Assembly (NCBI RefSeq): GCF_015706575.1
Contig: NW_024037059.1
Span: 13,863,730 to 13,927,729 of the forward strand
DNA length: 64,000 bases
From: Patiria miniata
Taxonomy: Eukaryota; Echinodermata; Asteroidea; Valvatida; Asterinidae
Reading direction: 5' to 3'
The notes under the pieces are model-generated. The model saw only the letters and a list, made by a program, of their open reading frames with translations, was not told the DNA's origin and ran no database searches. Within the stretch, counting starts at the first letter, position 1; every line of letters begins with the position of its first letter. The position numbers and the translations under genes are program-made. Shown here piece by piece: positions 1 through 10,599 of this stretch.

Positions 1-3000
1 TTTGTTGTCACTGCATTCAACCCTCCGGTTGGGATTTTTGGTGTAGAACACCCGCACCATCTCCCCGAAATTCACAGTCCTGGGTTTAGGACTGAATCCA
101 GAGAGACGGATGCAGGTGCTGAGGTTTTCACGCTGGAGACGGTTGCGCAGTGGTGTCCTTACCTGCAAATGTTAACATTAAAAATAAAGTTTTTGTGTAA
201 AATAGTACATTGGATCGGACATTAAACCAAAAAGTGACATAAACAGCACCTATTTTCATCAAAAATAAAGTTAATTGAAATTTTACTTACTCTTTTCATG
301 GTAGAAAACAAACTCTCTACCTCGGCAGTGCTGACGGGTACAGTCAGGGCAGTGGCTGCCATTGTACTCAAACTTGGGTACAGGTCATACATACCCTCTT
401 TCACAAGCTTCTGCAGAACTTGTTCCACAGATTTGTGCTGCAAGAGCAAATGAAAGATGAAATGATGTACAACTTGGTAAGCCATGGACTTCAAACCACT
501 AAAACTGATCATATTTGAAACTTTGAATGACCTACATGTACCTCGAATTCAGCAGAAGTGAGGGAATACGAGAACGACTCCCACTCATTGGTTGCAGCTG
601 TGGTCACTTCTTTGTGACTGCCTGGAGCCTTGGCTCGCGAGAGCAATCGCGTTGCCAGGGTCTCTATCTCTTGAAATCCATACTCAGGATCATTGCTGTG
701 TTCTGCAGCTTGGACGGGGTCAAAAATTTTGAAACACTCAAGGTCCTTGGAGTCTGGAAGCCGTCTCTTAATGTTTGCTGCCACACTGTCCACAAAAGGA
801 GTGGCAACCTGAAATGTGGACAATAAATAAGGATCATGAAGTGATTTCTTTGTAATTTAATTTGGTATTTGAATATAATCAAATCTGTTTTTATTGAACC
901 CAACCTGATCAATGAAATCTTTCCACTTCTCCTCAGAGAACACAATCCCTGACTCGTGTAGTTTTCCCTGTTCAAGCCAGTCAACTAATTCTGTCTTGAG
1001 CATGGGGCGTGTTGGCAAGCGCTTGATGGAAGATATGGTTGATGACACCTACAGAGAATTCCAAATGTTTATCATATAATTAAATATAATTGTTGAAAGT
1101 GTTTGTTCTTTTACATAAATCCAATGTTAGTAATGCAGATTAACAATTCTAACCTCTTTGTCAACTCTCTGGAAAAACAAATCCCTGTTCTGGAACAGTT
1201 GAAAGGTTCTCTCTAGTCGCTTGTGTACCTCCCCCATTATGATGACCGCTGCTGCAAACTCGAAGTTTGCCATGCTTTTGTGCAGTCCCTTGGCAACTGG
1301 GTCTTCAATGGCTGTTTTGCTTAGATCCACAATCACTGCAGGCAAAGTTTTCCTAAGCACTGCAATAGCCTTGCTATGACTGGTCCACCTTGTAAGCACA
1401 CCACCCTGTTGAGAAATTAAAAAAAATTAAAATATCAAAGTATTAAAGTTGTAACATAAGCCAATAAATAAGATGATTACATTTGGGATATTGGAATAAT
1501 ACCTGGCATTTGAGCTCTGGCAGCTCAAGAAGCTTCTGAATTGCTTTGAGGGACTGGGTTCTCTTCGGACTGCTGTTGTAAAATGTTGCAAGGCTGTTGA
1601 GGGTTCGGTCGAATCTCGACAGAAATCCATGTTTGGCTGCATCTGACACTGCAAGATTCAATCTATGTGCCACGCAGTGCACTGAGATGATGTCTGGCAC
1701 ATGTTGTTTAAGCCTTGCAACAACACCTTGCTTTGATCTGACGAAAAAAAAAGCAAAAATGCAGAAGGGCTATAATGATTGGAATAATGTTATACAATTT
1801 TTACATTTGGAACTAATTGTCACTTCAGCAAATCACAACTGAATTTTACCTAGGCTCCATCACTAGCTATGGATCGCAGATTCTTCATGCTCAGATCATG
1901 CCTCTGAAGCAGCTGCAGAATCGCATCAGTGACAGTTTCCCCCTTGCCATTTGTCACAGGAACCATGTCTAGAAAGGTTGTTTCAACCTTGCTGTGTTGA
2001 TTCAGAAACCTGAAGGAAAAAAATTCAAAATATTGTTATTACTCATTTTCAATCACAATTTTATTTGATAATTTGTTCAATTTATATTTGACAGAAAGTT
2101 TCCAATTGTGCACATTCTATTTCACAGTGAATATTAATTTAAGTTAAGCGTATCAATTCATTTCATTGTTGTCAATATTGTTCTTTATAAACTTACATTT
2201 TCACAGAAAAAAATAGGTTATTTTTTAGGGGGAGAGTACATTTGAATGTAATGCTCACTTACATCACACATATTGCAAGTTCTTGAGTGACGCTGATGTC
2301 AGTTGACTCATCAATCAGAATACTCCACGCTCGTGACTTTTGCAGATCGATAAGCAGTGGCTGAAGCACCGAGTCATTTATGATCGCCAATAATTCGTCA
2401 ATGATGCGATGACTACAGTAGTTAGTGTTGCTGTCAACCTTTAATAAATGATTTTTAAAAAAATTAACAAAATAATAACAAGAAATAAATCAGTGTAAAG
2501 AGCCACCAAAAATAGGACATGACAGGAAGAACTATACATGTTGCGTATTTACCCTAAGAGCTTCGAAGTACTTGCATCCGCAATCCTCCATCAATTCAAG
2601 GAATCCTTTGTAGTTGGTATGGTGTGGTACCTCTTGCCGCAACATCTGGTACATCAGCCGAAAACACCCCTCCAATGCCCAGTGTTCAATGTCGGCTCTT
2701 TCACAAACTATCTTAGGTAGTGTTTTGCCTGATGTTTGAAATCATAAAGTGTTTGTAAGTGTACATAAATGATAATAAGGTAGATATAATTGTAAACTTT
2801 GTAAGGGAAGTCAGCAAAATTAGAAAATGATTTTAGGTACCTGTTCTTAGAGTCTGCTCCTTTTCAATGCATGAGATGTGGGAGCTGCTCTTTTCATGTC
2901 GGGATACAGCATCCAAACGGTAGTTGATAGATGGTTCATTTACAAATGGATGAGCTCGTGCTGCCCCAACAAGATGCTTCCTGCAAACAGTGCATACCAT

Positions 3001-4128
3001 GCCAGCAGAGGTACGCAGGAGCCACTGGAAGGTCTCCATCCATTTAGGGTCAAACCCGGACACTCTGTGCTTGCCTACGTCTTTCTGAATAAAATTAAGA
3101 AAAAAAAAAGGCATTGTCATAATGTTTCAAATTACATGTATTTGTTCCACTTCCAAGGATAACTTTGGTTAACACATAGGCAGGAGTATTCAGAAAGCCA
3201 AGAATTATTCAGTTTTTTGTGAATTAGATTTGCATAGTTTTTCTTACTTGTTGGACTCATTCTCTTTCCGGATTTAGTTTATAATTTTTGTAATTAGTAT
3301 TTCATCACCCTGCACTTTATTTATAAAGACAATGCAGATGTACAATACCTTCTTTTTGCTTGGTGATTCACTGCAACTACTATTGACGAGTTCTTTCATA
3401 GTACTGGTACTCGTACTTGCACTGGACTCTGAGGAAGTGCATTCATCTGGCTTCTCCTCGTTATCAGCTGGCCTGCAAAATTGTAATTGTTATGAAAAGT
3501 CTTAAAAATTGTTTAGATGTTAATTAATTGAAATATATGAGTAATATGACAGATATTTAAAAATTGTAGTTGATTATGCCGGATAATCTGGGAAAAACTG
3601 AATCCTAATTTTGAAAAAAAAAAAGTTTAGGCCTAGGTTTAAGGGTTGCTTTCTGATTTTTTCCAAACATTCCCAATGAACTATGAATTGCGCTGTGAAA
3701 ATTAAAATGTTCTTGCTGCTACATTGCTAGGACTGGTAAGATTGTTTCATCATTCGTGGATATCCTATATGTATATTTATAATTATATTATATAAAGCCC
3801 CTGCCTATTAACTATAGTATAAGTATTAATATCAATTACTGATAACAATTTTTTTTAATCCTACATATTTTTTTGTGACAATGAATCACCAGGTGTTAGC
3901 AAATTTGGCATCAGTATATAAAATTACAAATTAGAGTAATAAATTAGTTTAAAAAAGAAAGAGAACAAATCTAGTATATATATAAATGTAGGCTAGGGAT
4001 TTAAAAAAATTAAAAAAAGAAATCCTGCAGATTTATTTGTTGAAATCTACTAGTTTACCATGAGTAATATTTGATTCTTACCGTTTAACACCTCTCTTAA
4101 AAAATGATGTCAAGTACTGTTGCGCCAT
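1..4128 (-). CDS. hAT transposase gene (ZNF862/C17orf113-like), 12 exons, 3' end outside window
   Basis: Exons on the minus strand, in order: 4128-4082, 3472-3349, 3084-2841, 2728-2553, 2438-2263, 2009-1850, 1737-1503, 1405-1154, 1048-905, 808-542, 437-291 and 162-1. Each is bounded by AG/GT, and phases agree at every junction except 1850/1737. The protein starts MAQQYLTSFFKR, then has an acidic Ser-rich linker, a C2H2-type finger (CTVC...RHEKSSSH, exon 3), the first RNase-H-like acidic motif SILIDESTD (exon 5), SIASDGA (exon 6), HCVAHRLNLA (exon 7) and the C-terminal dimerisation motif VPVSTAEVESLFSTMKR, which splices onto VRTPLRNRL. About 711 codons lie in the window, normal for the family. 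At the end of exon 6 the only visible donor places an in-frame TAG straight after DGA, and about five residues usual in the family are missing there. So this is either a lightly decayed transposon or a copy with an unseen micro-exon. The family transposes DNA; whether this copy is active or domesticated is not shown. Confidence 0.88.
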
Positions 4129-4798
4129 ATTTACTTTACGCAGTCATTTCATTCCTCGAAAGTTATTGTCACGTGCAAGGTTCCATTCAGGAGATTTTTG
4201 CAGGCTGAGCAGGGTACCAGGTCATACATAATCTATGCATGCGTGCTGTGCCACCAGCGATCGCGTGACCATCACGCATACCCAATTGCACCCGAGGAAC
4301 TCACTGCGAATAAGCCGAAACGCGCGCAGCATTCTGGGACAATTTGCCTTGCATTAAGCACGGAGGCCTCCGTGCCTTGCGCAATGTATCCATAAACGGG
4401 ATCATTGTCACTTCGTCACTCAGTCGAAAATCTCGAATCGACATGCACCCAGACTCGACAAGTTCTATTGTGCACATAAATTGGAAAGGCAGCATACTAC
4501 GTACGTTCGTACAATAAATCTACATCGCGGCAGCTGCAACATGGCACGTTGAAGGCCGAAGGACTGTTGTGTTTACGTTACGAAAAACAAAAATAATGAC
4601 GATCTCAAAGAACAGGCCGGAGAATAGAAGGTGAAATATCAAGACACACACACACAAATGCACAGATTTGACTGTAATATATTTTTTTATTCAATTTTCG
4701 TACGCGTGAGGCGGCGACATTGGCAAAAAAAGGCCGAGGCGGCCTCCAAAAGTCCTGAGGCGGGCCGCCTCACGATTGAATGGGCAGGGGAAACACTG
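4129..4798 (-). mobile_element. 5' region and terminus of the hAT element
   Basis: No gene is seen here. Read on the minus strand, the right edge begins CAGTGTTTCCCCTGCCC at about 4798 and runs into GC-rich inverted segments (GAGGCGGCCCGCCTCAGG, about 4752-4769). This is the look of a hAT terminal inverted repeat. The flanking sequence from 4799 (aatatgcttatac) recurs at 8531 without a hAT element beside it, so the element edge is placed by comparison. The other terminus lies outside the window, so the expected 8-bp target duplication cannot be checked. Confidence 0.6.
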
Positions 4799-6020
4799 AA
4801 TATGCTTATACTTGTACTTTAAATATTATACAGGTATGTGACATGCAATTAATGTACGTGTACAAGAGCTAAAATAATTCAAACCACAACCAAGAAACAC
4901 GTTTTGTTACAGGTATTGAAATTTTTCTGCAGCCAGGAAAAGGATACGATTGTGTTCACCACCATGCACAACTACTAAATCCAATTGAGGTAGAATAACG
5001 GGACCAATCTCAGCACCATCCATCATTTTTGTTGGCATGACATACTGCTTGAGGGCAGTACAAATGATTCAGCTTCATCGATGGCAGGATGGGCATTATC
5101 ATTGTTGTGGTTATCGATGACTTTCTCTTCTAGCGAGGCTTCGTCAAAGACTTCGCCTGCAGTCTTGCACAGGTTATGCAGAGTGCAACAAGCTGTGATG
5201 AGATTCTGCAGGTTGTGAATGCTTCTTGTCAAGTTACATGTACCAGTGTTACTGTACGGTTTCATCACCCATTTCAACAGTGGGTAAGCCGAGTTTGGAA
5301 GAATAGGGTTGTCACCCTGCACGTAGCACTTAGCTGTTTACCTGTCACGTCTCTTAACCATACGATGGATATAAAACAAGTGGCGGTACTTTGGCATGGC
5401 ACAGACTATTTTTTTGTACCTCAACAACCACACAGATGTCTGCTCACAAATCATGGTGTTATCTGTGTCTTGAAGGTGATCTTTGGGATGGTACTTCACG
5501 TTATACTGCTCGTCAGTATGATTTCGTATGTGTAAGCGGTCCACACATTTCTTCAGTGAATACCACGTGTGAGACCACGGCGCAGGCAGAGGTGACCTGG
5601 CAACTATCATGTTGTCTAGTTGGCACATGTTGTCATACACCACTGCAATGTTTGACCATTGAGTTGCTGGTATTGATTTGAGATGTACATCCAACCACGA
5701 TAGTAGAATGAGAAATACCTGTGATGGTGATTCAGATCTAAATAAAGATAAAAGTATCCAAAAAATACACAAGTAAAGAATAACTGTTCATTAAATGTCA
5801 CTGACTGCTTTAGGTTACATTAGATGAACCCTAAATCCACCACAATCTACATACACTTATGTGTCCTCTTTTAAAGATGTACATAAGCTTGTACATTTAT
5901 CAAACACAGACATATTTCATCTTATGAATAAGAGGTTAACTATTGCACACAAAAAAAGAGGTCAACAAAGTCAATTTTTCACAGATCATCTCTTCAGCCA
6001 ATGTTTCCAATTCCAAGTGT
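4799..6020 (-). mobile_element. Chimeric KDZ/Zisupton-like + Harbinger repeat, copy A
   Basis: Minus-strand coding remnants. 5772-5338 encodes a KDZ/Zisupton-like tail (VVYDNMCQLDNMIVAR, RNHTDEQ, NTMICEQTSVWLLR, HLFYIHRMVKRR). 5322-5023 encodes a Harbinger DDE C-terminus (NSAYPLLKWVMKPY, NLQNLITACCTLHNLC). A single TAA separates the two in the same frame. About 40 residues that Harbinger proteins normally carry between the MKPY..TGNLT and NLQNLI..CCTLHN motifs are absent here and in the sister copies. The repeat continues as non-coding sequence to about 6020. The KDZ label rests on remembered motifs and is less sure than the Harbinger label. Confidence 0.7.
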
Positions 6021-6074
6021 CAAGTCACTTTTCAGTCTAAACATAGCAGTGGAGACATCGATTTCATACTTACT

Positions 6075-6960
6075 GTCTGCGGGTCTGCGGGAACATTGAA
6101 ACGAAACAGTGGTATTTCCTGCTCTGGAAGTGGTATGCAAGTTTCTGGAACGGTTACGGCATGATGTTGGCCTGCGTCAACACTGTATTCATCAATCTCG
6201 TCCTTAATTAGAGAAAAACAAAGGGAAGTGGTTATCGATACCTCTCTCTTCTGGTGCAAGACCTTCCACCAAGGCTTCGTCGAAGACTTCGCCTGCAGTC
6301 TCGCACAGGTTATGCAGAGTGCAACAAGCTCTGATGAGATTCTGCAGGTTGTGAATGCTTCTTGTCAAGTTACCAGTGTCAGTGTTCGGTTTCATCACCC
6401 ATTTCAACATAGGGTGAGCCTAGCTTGGTAGATTAAGGGTTGTCACCCTGCTCGTAGCACTTAGCTGTATACCTGTTACGTCTCTTAACCATACGATGGA
6501 TATAAAACAAGTGGCGGTACTTTGGCATGGCACAGACTATTTTTTTGAACCTCAACAACCACACAGATGTCTGCTCACAAATCATGGTGTTATCTGTGTC
6601 TTGAAGGTGATATTTGGGATGGTATTTCACCTTACACTGCTCGTCAGTATGATTTTGTACATGTACATGATGTATGTGTAAGCGGTCCACACAATTTCTT
6701 CAGTGAATACCACATGTGAGACCACGGCGCAGGCAGAGGTGACCTGGCAACTATCATGTTGTCTAGGTGACACATGTTGTCATACACCACTGCAATGTTG
6801 GACCATTGAGTTGCCGGGATGGATTTCAGATGTACATCCAACCACGATAGTAGAGAAATACCTGTGATGGTGATTCCAATCTAAATAAAGATAAAAGTAT
6901 CCAAAAATATACAAGTAAAAAATTACTGTTTATTAATGTTACTGACTGCTTTAGGTTACA
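6075..6960 (-). mobile_element. Chimeric KDZ/Zisupton-like + Harbinger repeat, copy B
   Basis: The second copy carries the KDZ-like tail at 6841-6433 (YDNMCHLDNMIVAR, ending KRRNRYTAKCYEQGDNP) and the Harbinger tail at 6410-6204. Unlike A and C it keeps a further Harbinger-like C-terminal stretch at 6259-6075 (DEYSVDAGQHHA, VPETCIPLPEQEIPL), which also occurs alone near 12840-12970. Frameshifts separate the parts. It lies directly after copy A in the same orientation, so the two form a direct tandem. Confidence 0.68.
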
Positions 6961-7447
6961 TTAGATGAACCTTAAATCCCACAAACCCCAACAAGGACCA
7001 TTGCTCCCCCCCCCAAAAAAAATAAAGCACACATTTGACCGTCTTCTTCTTTGACCTGCTACCGACTTGAAGGCCTTCAGTGCTATTGCTTGGCCTATCA
7101 CCCATCCTTTCCAGCCATTTGCTTGCCTGCATAGACGTTTTATGAATGGTGAAGCCATAATTAAATAAATGATTAAGAAATATTCAAGTTGGAACTTAGG
7201 GTTTACTTTAGAATATTGTCATTTGCACACAACTACTTTGCATGGTCGTGAAGGGGTTGATGTTCTTTGTCCATTTTTTTTCTGTTTTCTCTGTTGCCCC
7301 TCCTTATAATGTACACAATTTGGAAAAATAGTAGCAGATTAAGATGCATACATGTCATCCAGCCATTTTTCAGTCCATGAGTCTTGAGCATGGTTTGCTA
7401 ATTTCGGCAAGTTGTAGACTTTTGATATCATGTTTGCATGACTATAC

Positions 7448-7985
7448 TTACATTATTCTCTTCGAAGGCATTCTCATACTTTTTATGTTCTTTTCTTTTG
7501 ACATGTGCTTGACAATCTCCAATGCTCTAAATCTGCCAACCGAACCAAACCTGACTTTGTTGTACAGCTCTGGTATGGCTGTGTTGGGAAAATACTTGCG
7601 CCCTAGCAGCTCATATTGCCAATCGAAAGTAGCAAACATCTTCCGAAATCCTTCCTTCTCCACTGTGTACAAAGGCAACACCTCCTTGCCAATGAAGTGA
7701 GTGACGGCATTCGTCAGTTCCCTCCATCGCGGGCTATCTTTCGGATATTTCTTCCCTCAGCTATGGTTGACTGAGGGGCCTGTGGCGTTGTCGACGGTCG
7801 TTGCGGGATCGTTGTGCTGTATTTGTTTTCAGGTGCGACATCATGTTGATCTTATTGGCTTCTTTCAGTGCAATTTTTTTCTTGCAAATTCTGCATGTCA
7901 CCTTAGTTTCTTTCTTCATCTTGCCATGGTCATCCACTTTGGACCCAGATGGCAGATGTTGCTTGCTTGTTTGAGATTAAGCGCG
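7448..7985 (-). pseudogene. BED-finger hAT (ZBED1-like) transposase, N-terminal fragment
   Basis: Reading the minus strand from about 7960, a BED-type zinc finger start is visible (DDHGKMKKETKVTCRICKKK, then MMSHLKT), followed by a TIPQRPSTTPQAPQ-like linker. The segment at 7681-7448 reads LPLYTVEKEGFRKMFATFDW and GRKYFPNTAIPELYNKVR, which is typical of ZBED1-like hAT transposases just after the finger. The parts are in different frames and the catalytic core is missing, so this is a broken N-terminal relic. It belongs to a different hAT branch from the gene at 1-4128. Confidence 0.72.
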
Positions 7986-8079
7986 GTAAGTTTTCCATGT
8001 CGAAGATGAGAAAATGTTTTTTCCAGCTAAAGCTTTTCCCTTACATGTATATACGGTATATATATCATCCATATCATAC

Positions 8080-8452
8080 CTCCACAGCATGACGAAGCAC
8101 ATGATGGGGAGCTTCCACCCATTCTCCTCCTCGCTGTCTCAAGCCAATCAGAGCAAGAATTCGCTGAAGTTGACGTAAACTGAAGAAAAAATACATGATT
8201 TGTAAACATTTATAAATTGTATGTTTCAACATTCTCAACATTAAAACGACATTGAGTGGGTTGCATACTGTATTTGAAAGAGCGTTGCAGTAAATGCGCT
8301 CAGGATACCATAATTAGAATAGTTAATACACAAAAAAAAATTAAGAAGAATAGGTACGTACCTTATAGAAATGTTGTAAATTCCATCCAACTTGTCAACA
8401 ATCTCACGTTGCTTTAGTCCTTCTTCAAATAGAGCCGCGATGATGTTGTCGC
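8080..8452 (-). pseudogene. Two exons of an integrase-core (IS3EU-like) element: helix-turn-helix region
   Basis: Minus-strand exons 8452-8362 and 8179-8080 have AG acceptors and GT donors and splice in frame. They give NIIAALFEEGLKQREIVDKL, then ISISLRQLQRILALIGLRQR and GEWVEAPHHVLRHAVE. The pattern (GLxxxEIxxxL...ISxRxLxRxLxxLGLxRR) is the N-terminal helix-turn-helix module found ahead of rve integrase cores in multi-copy animal elements. No integrase core (D, D, E) is seen downstream before copy-B-type sequence, so this is a fragment. The IS3EU name is a best guess. Confidence 0.55.
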
Positions 8453-8530
8453 CTATTTGACAATGAACGCAATAATTAAGGAAAGTAGTATTCAACCAAC
8501 ACACTTTTGATAACATGTTCACATACCTTT

Positions 8531-9740
8531 TAATATGCTTATACTTGTACTTTAAATATTATACAGTCATGTGACATGCAATTAATGTACGTGTGCAAGA
8601 GCTAAAATAATTCAACCCACAACCAAGAAACACGTTTTGTTACAGGTATTGACATTTGTCTGCAGCCAGGAAAAAGGATACGATTGTGTTCACCACCATG
8701 CACAACTACTAAATCCAATTGAGGTAGAATAACGGGACGAATCTCAGCACCATCCATCATTTTGGTTGGCATGACATACTGCTTGAGGGCAGTACAAATG
8801 ATTCAGCTTCATCGATGACAGGATGGGCATTATCATAGTTGTGGTTATCGATGACTTTCTCTTCTAGCGAGGCTTCGTCGAAGACTTCGCCTGCAGTCTC
8901 GCACAGGTTATGCAGAGTGCAACAAGCTCTGATGAGATTCTGCAGGTTGTGAATGCTTCTTGTCAAGTTACCAGTGTCAGTGTATGGTTTCATCACCCAT
9001 TTCAACAATGGGTAAGCCGAGTTTGGTAGAATAGGGTTGTCACCCTGCTCGTAGCACTTAGCTGTTTACCCGTACGTCTCTTAACCATACGATGGATATA
9101 AAACAAGTGGCGGTGTTTTGGCATGGCACAGACTATTTTTTTGTACCTCAACAACCACACAAATGTCTGCTCACAAATCATGGTGTTATCTGTGTCTTCA
9201 AGGTGATCTTTGGGATGGTACTTCACCTTACACTGCTCATCAGTATGATTTCGTATGTCTAAGCGGTCCACACATTTCTTCAGTGAATACCACATGTGAG
9301 ACCACGGCGCAGGCAGAGGTGACCTGGCAACTATCATATTGTCCAGTTGGCACATGTTGTCATATACCACTGCAAAGTTGGACCATTGAGTTCTTGGGAT
9401 TGATTTGAGATGTACATCTAACCACGATAGAAGAATGAGAAATACCATCGATGGTGATTCAGATCTGAATAAAGATAAAAGTATCCAAAAAATATACAAG
9501 TAAAAAATAACTGTTCATTAAATGTCACTGACTGCTTTAGGTTACATTAGATGAACCCTAAATCCACCACAATCTACATACATTTATGTGTCCACTTATA
9601 AAGATGTGCATGAGCACGTACATTTATCAAACAAAGACATATTTCATCTTATGAATAAGAGGTTAATTCTTGCCAAAAAAAAAGAGGTCAACAAAGTTAA
9701 TTTTTCACAGATCATCTGTCCAGCCAATATTTCCAATTTG
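8531..9740 (-). mobile_element. Chimeric KDZ/Zisupton-like + Harbinger repeat, copy C
   Basis: This copy is collinear with copy A from its first bases (aatatgcttatac) to the AT-rich tail near 9740. The KDZ-like tail is 9499-9002 (SWLDVHLKSIPRTQWSN, YDNMCQLDNMIVAR, MICEQTFVWLLRYKK). The Harbinger tail is 9008-8757 (MLKWVMKPYTDTGNLTRSIH, CCTLHNLCETAGEVFDEAS). One frameshift separates the two halves. The internal Harbinger deletion is the same as in A and B, which shows descent from one already deleted chimera. Confidence 0.7.
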
Positions 9741-10166
9741 GTTGTATTGCTCATTTGAAAATGGACAAAAGTGTGAGGCAATAAGGTACAATGTAATGGG
9801 GAAAGTGTGCATATCAGCACTGCTTCCATACAATGTAGTTGTTGGAATAATAGCAATAGACCTGTGTACTCACGCTTTGTTTACATTTCTTATGGTAGGG
9901 AGCAGGGGACCTGGTTAACGAATTTGAAGCTCCATAGAATAGCACACATGTACCAGTAAAGCGTTGTATCATCAGTACAGGAGTGTATTTAAGCTTTGAA
10001 GCGTGTTTTTACACACAACATGTGACCTACGGTAACATTCTCGCTCGTTGATGGCCTCGATCCGTCGCTTGACTGTCACTGTTAGCACTGTCATCACTCC
10101 TGGAATGAACATATACCTGAAATGAGCTATTTCACAATTTAGTATTAACAGAGGAACTAACAGAGG
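9741..10166. other. No gene recognised; AT-rich repeat flank
   Basis: The open frames are short and carry no domain I recognise. This is spacer between repeat copy C and the piggyBac fragment. Confidence 0.5.
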
Positions 10167-10559
10167 TTAAAGTTTGTCTGAAACATATTTGTTTAAAACC
10201 ACGTCGGCCGGCTGGAGCGGGTTTTTGAAACAAAAAAGGGTTGCAATAAATGCAAGACTGCTCTTGTTCAAACCCACTTCAGTCTCATTGTTGGTTTTGC
10301 CCTGGTGCAGTTCCAAATTCCAGATGTAACCAGTGTTGGATTCAGCAATGTTCCAACAGTTGAGGCCCCATTTCTGAGGTTTGTTAGATTTGTAAACCTT
10401 CATTGGGCTTCTAACTTTGAAGGGGATGATAGTCTCGTCCACTAAAATCTCCCGTCCGGGGTAGTATGCCGACTGCCACCGTGTCACCAGCATGTCCATT
10501 AGCTCTTTGATTTTCCCACGACGATCATGATTTGGTTCACCAGCTTGTGTCAGTTGCAC
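10167..10559 (-). pseudogene. piggyBac transposase fragment
   Basis: A 130-codon minus-strand frame matches the catalytic part of piggyBac transposases: LVTRWQSAYYPGREILVDET with IIPFKVRSPMKVYKSNKPQK, then WGLNCWNIAESNTGYIWNLE and LHQGKTNNETEVGL. The GREILVDE acidic residue corresponds to the first catalytic Asp of the DDD triad, and the KPxKWG and GYxxN motifs follow as expected. The family is usually 500-600 residues, so most of it is missing. No TTAA-bounded element could be drawn around it. Confidence 0.85.
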
Positions 10560-10599
10560 ATTGTCAGTAGTATGGAAGACTTGTAATATCAGGTAGAAT

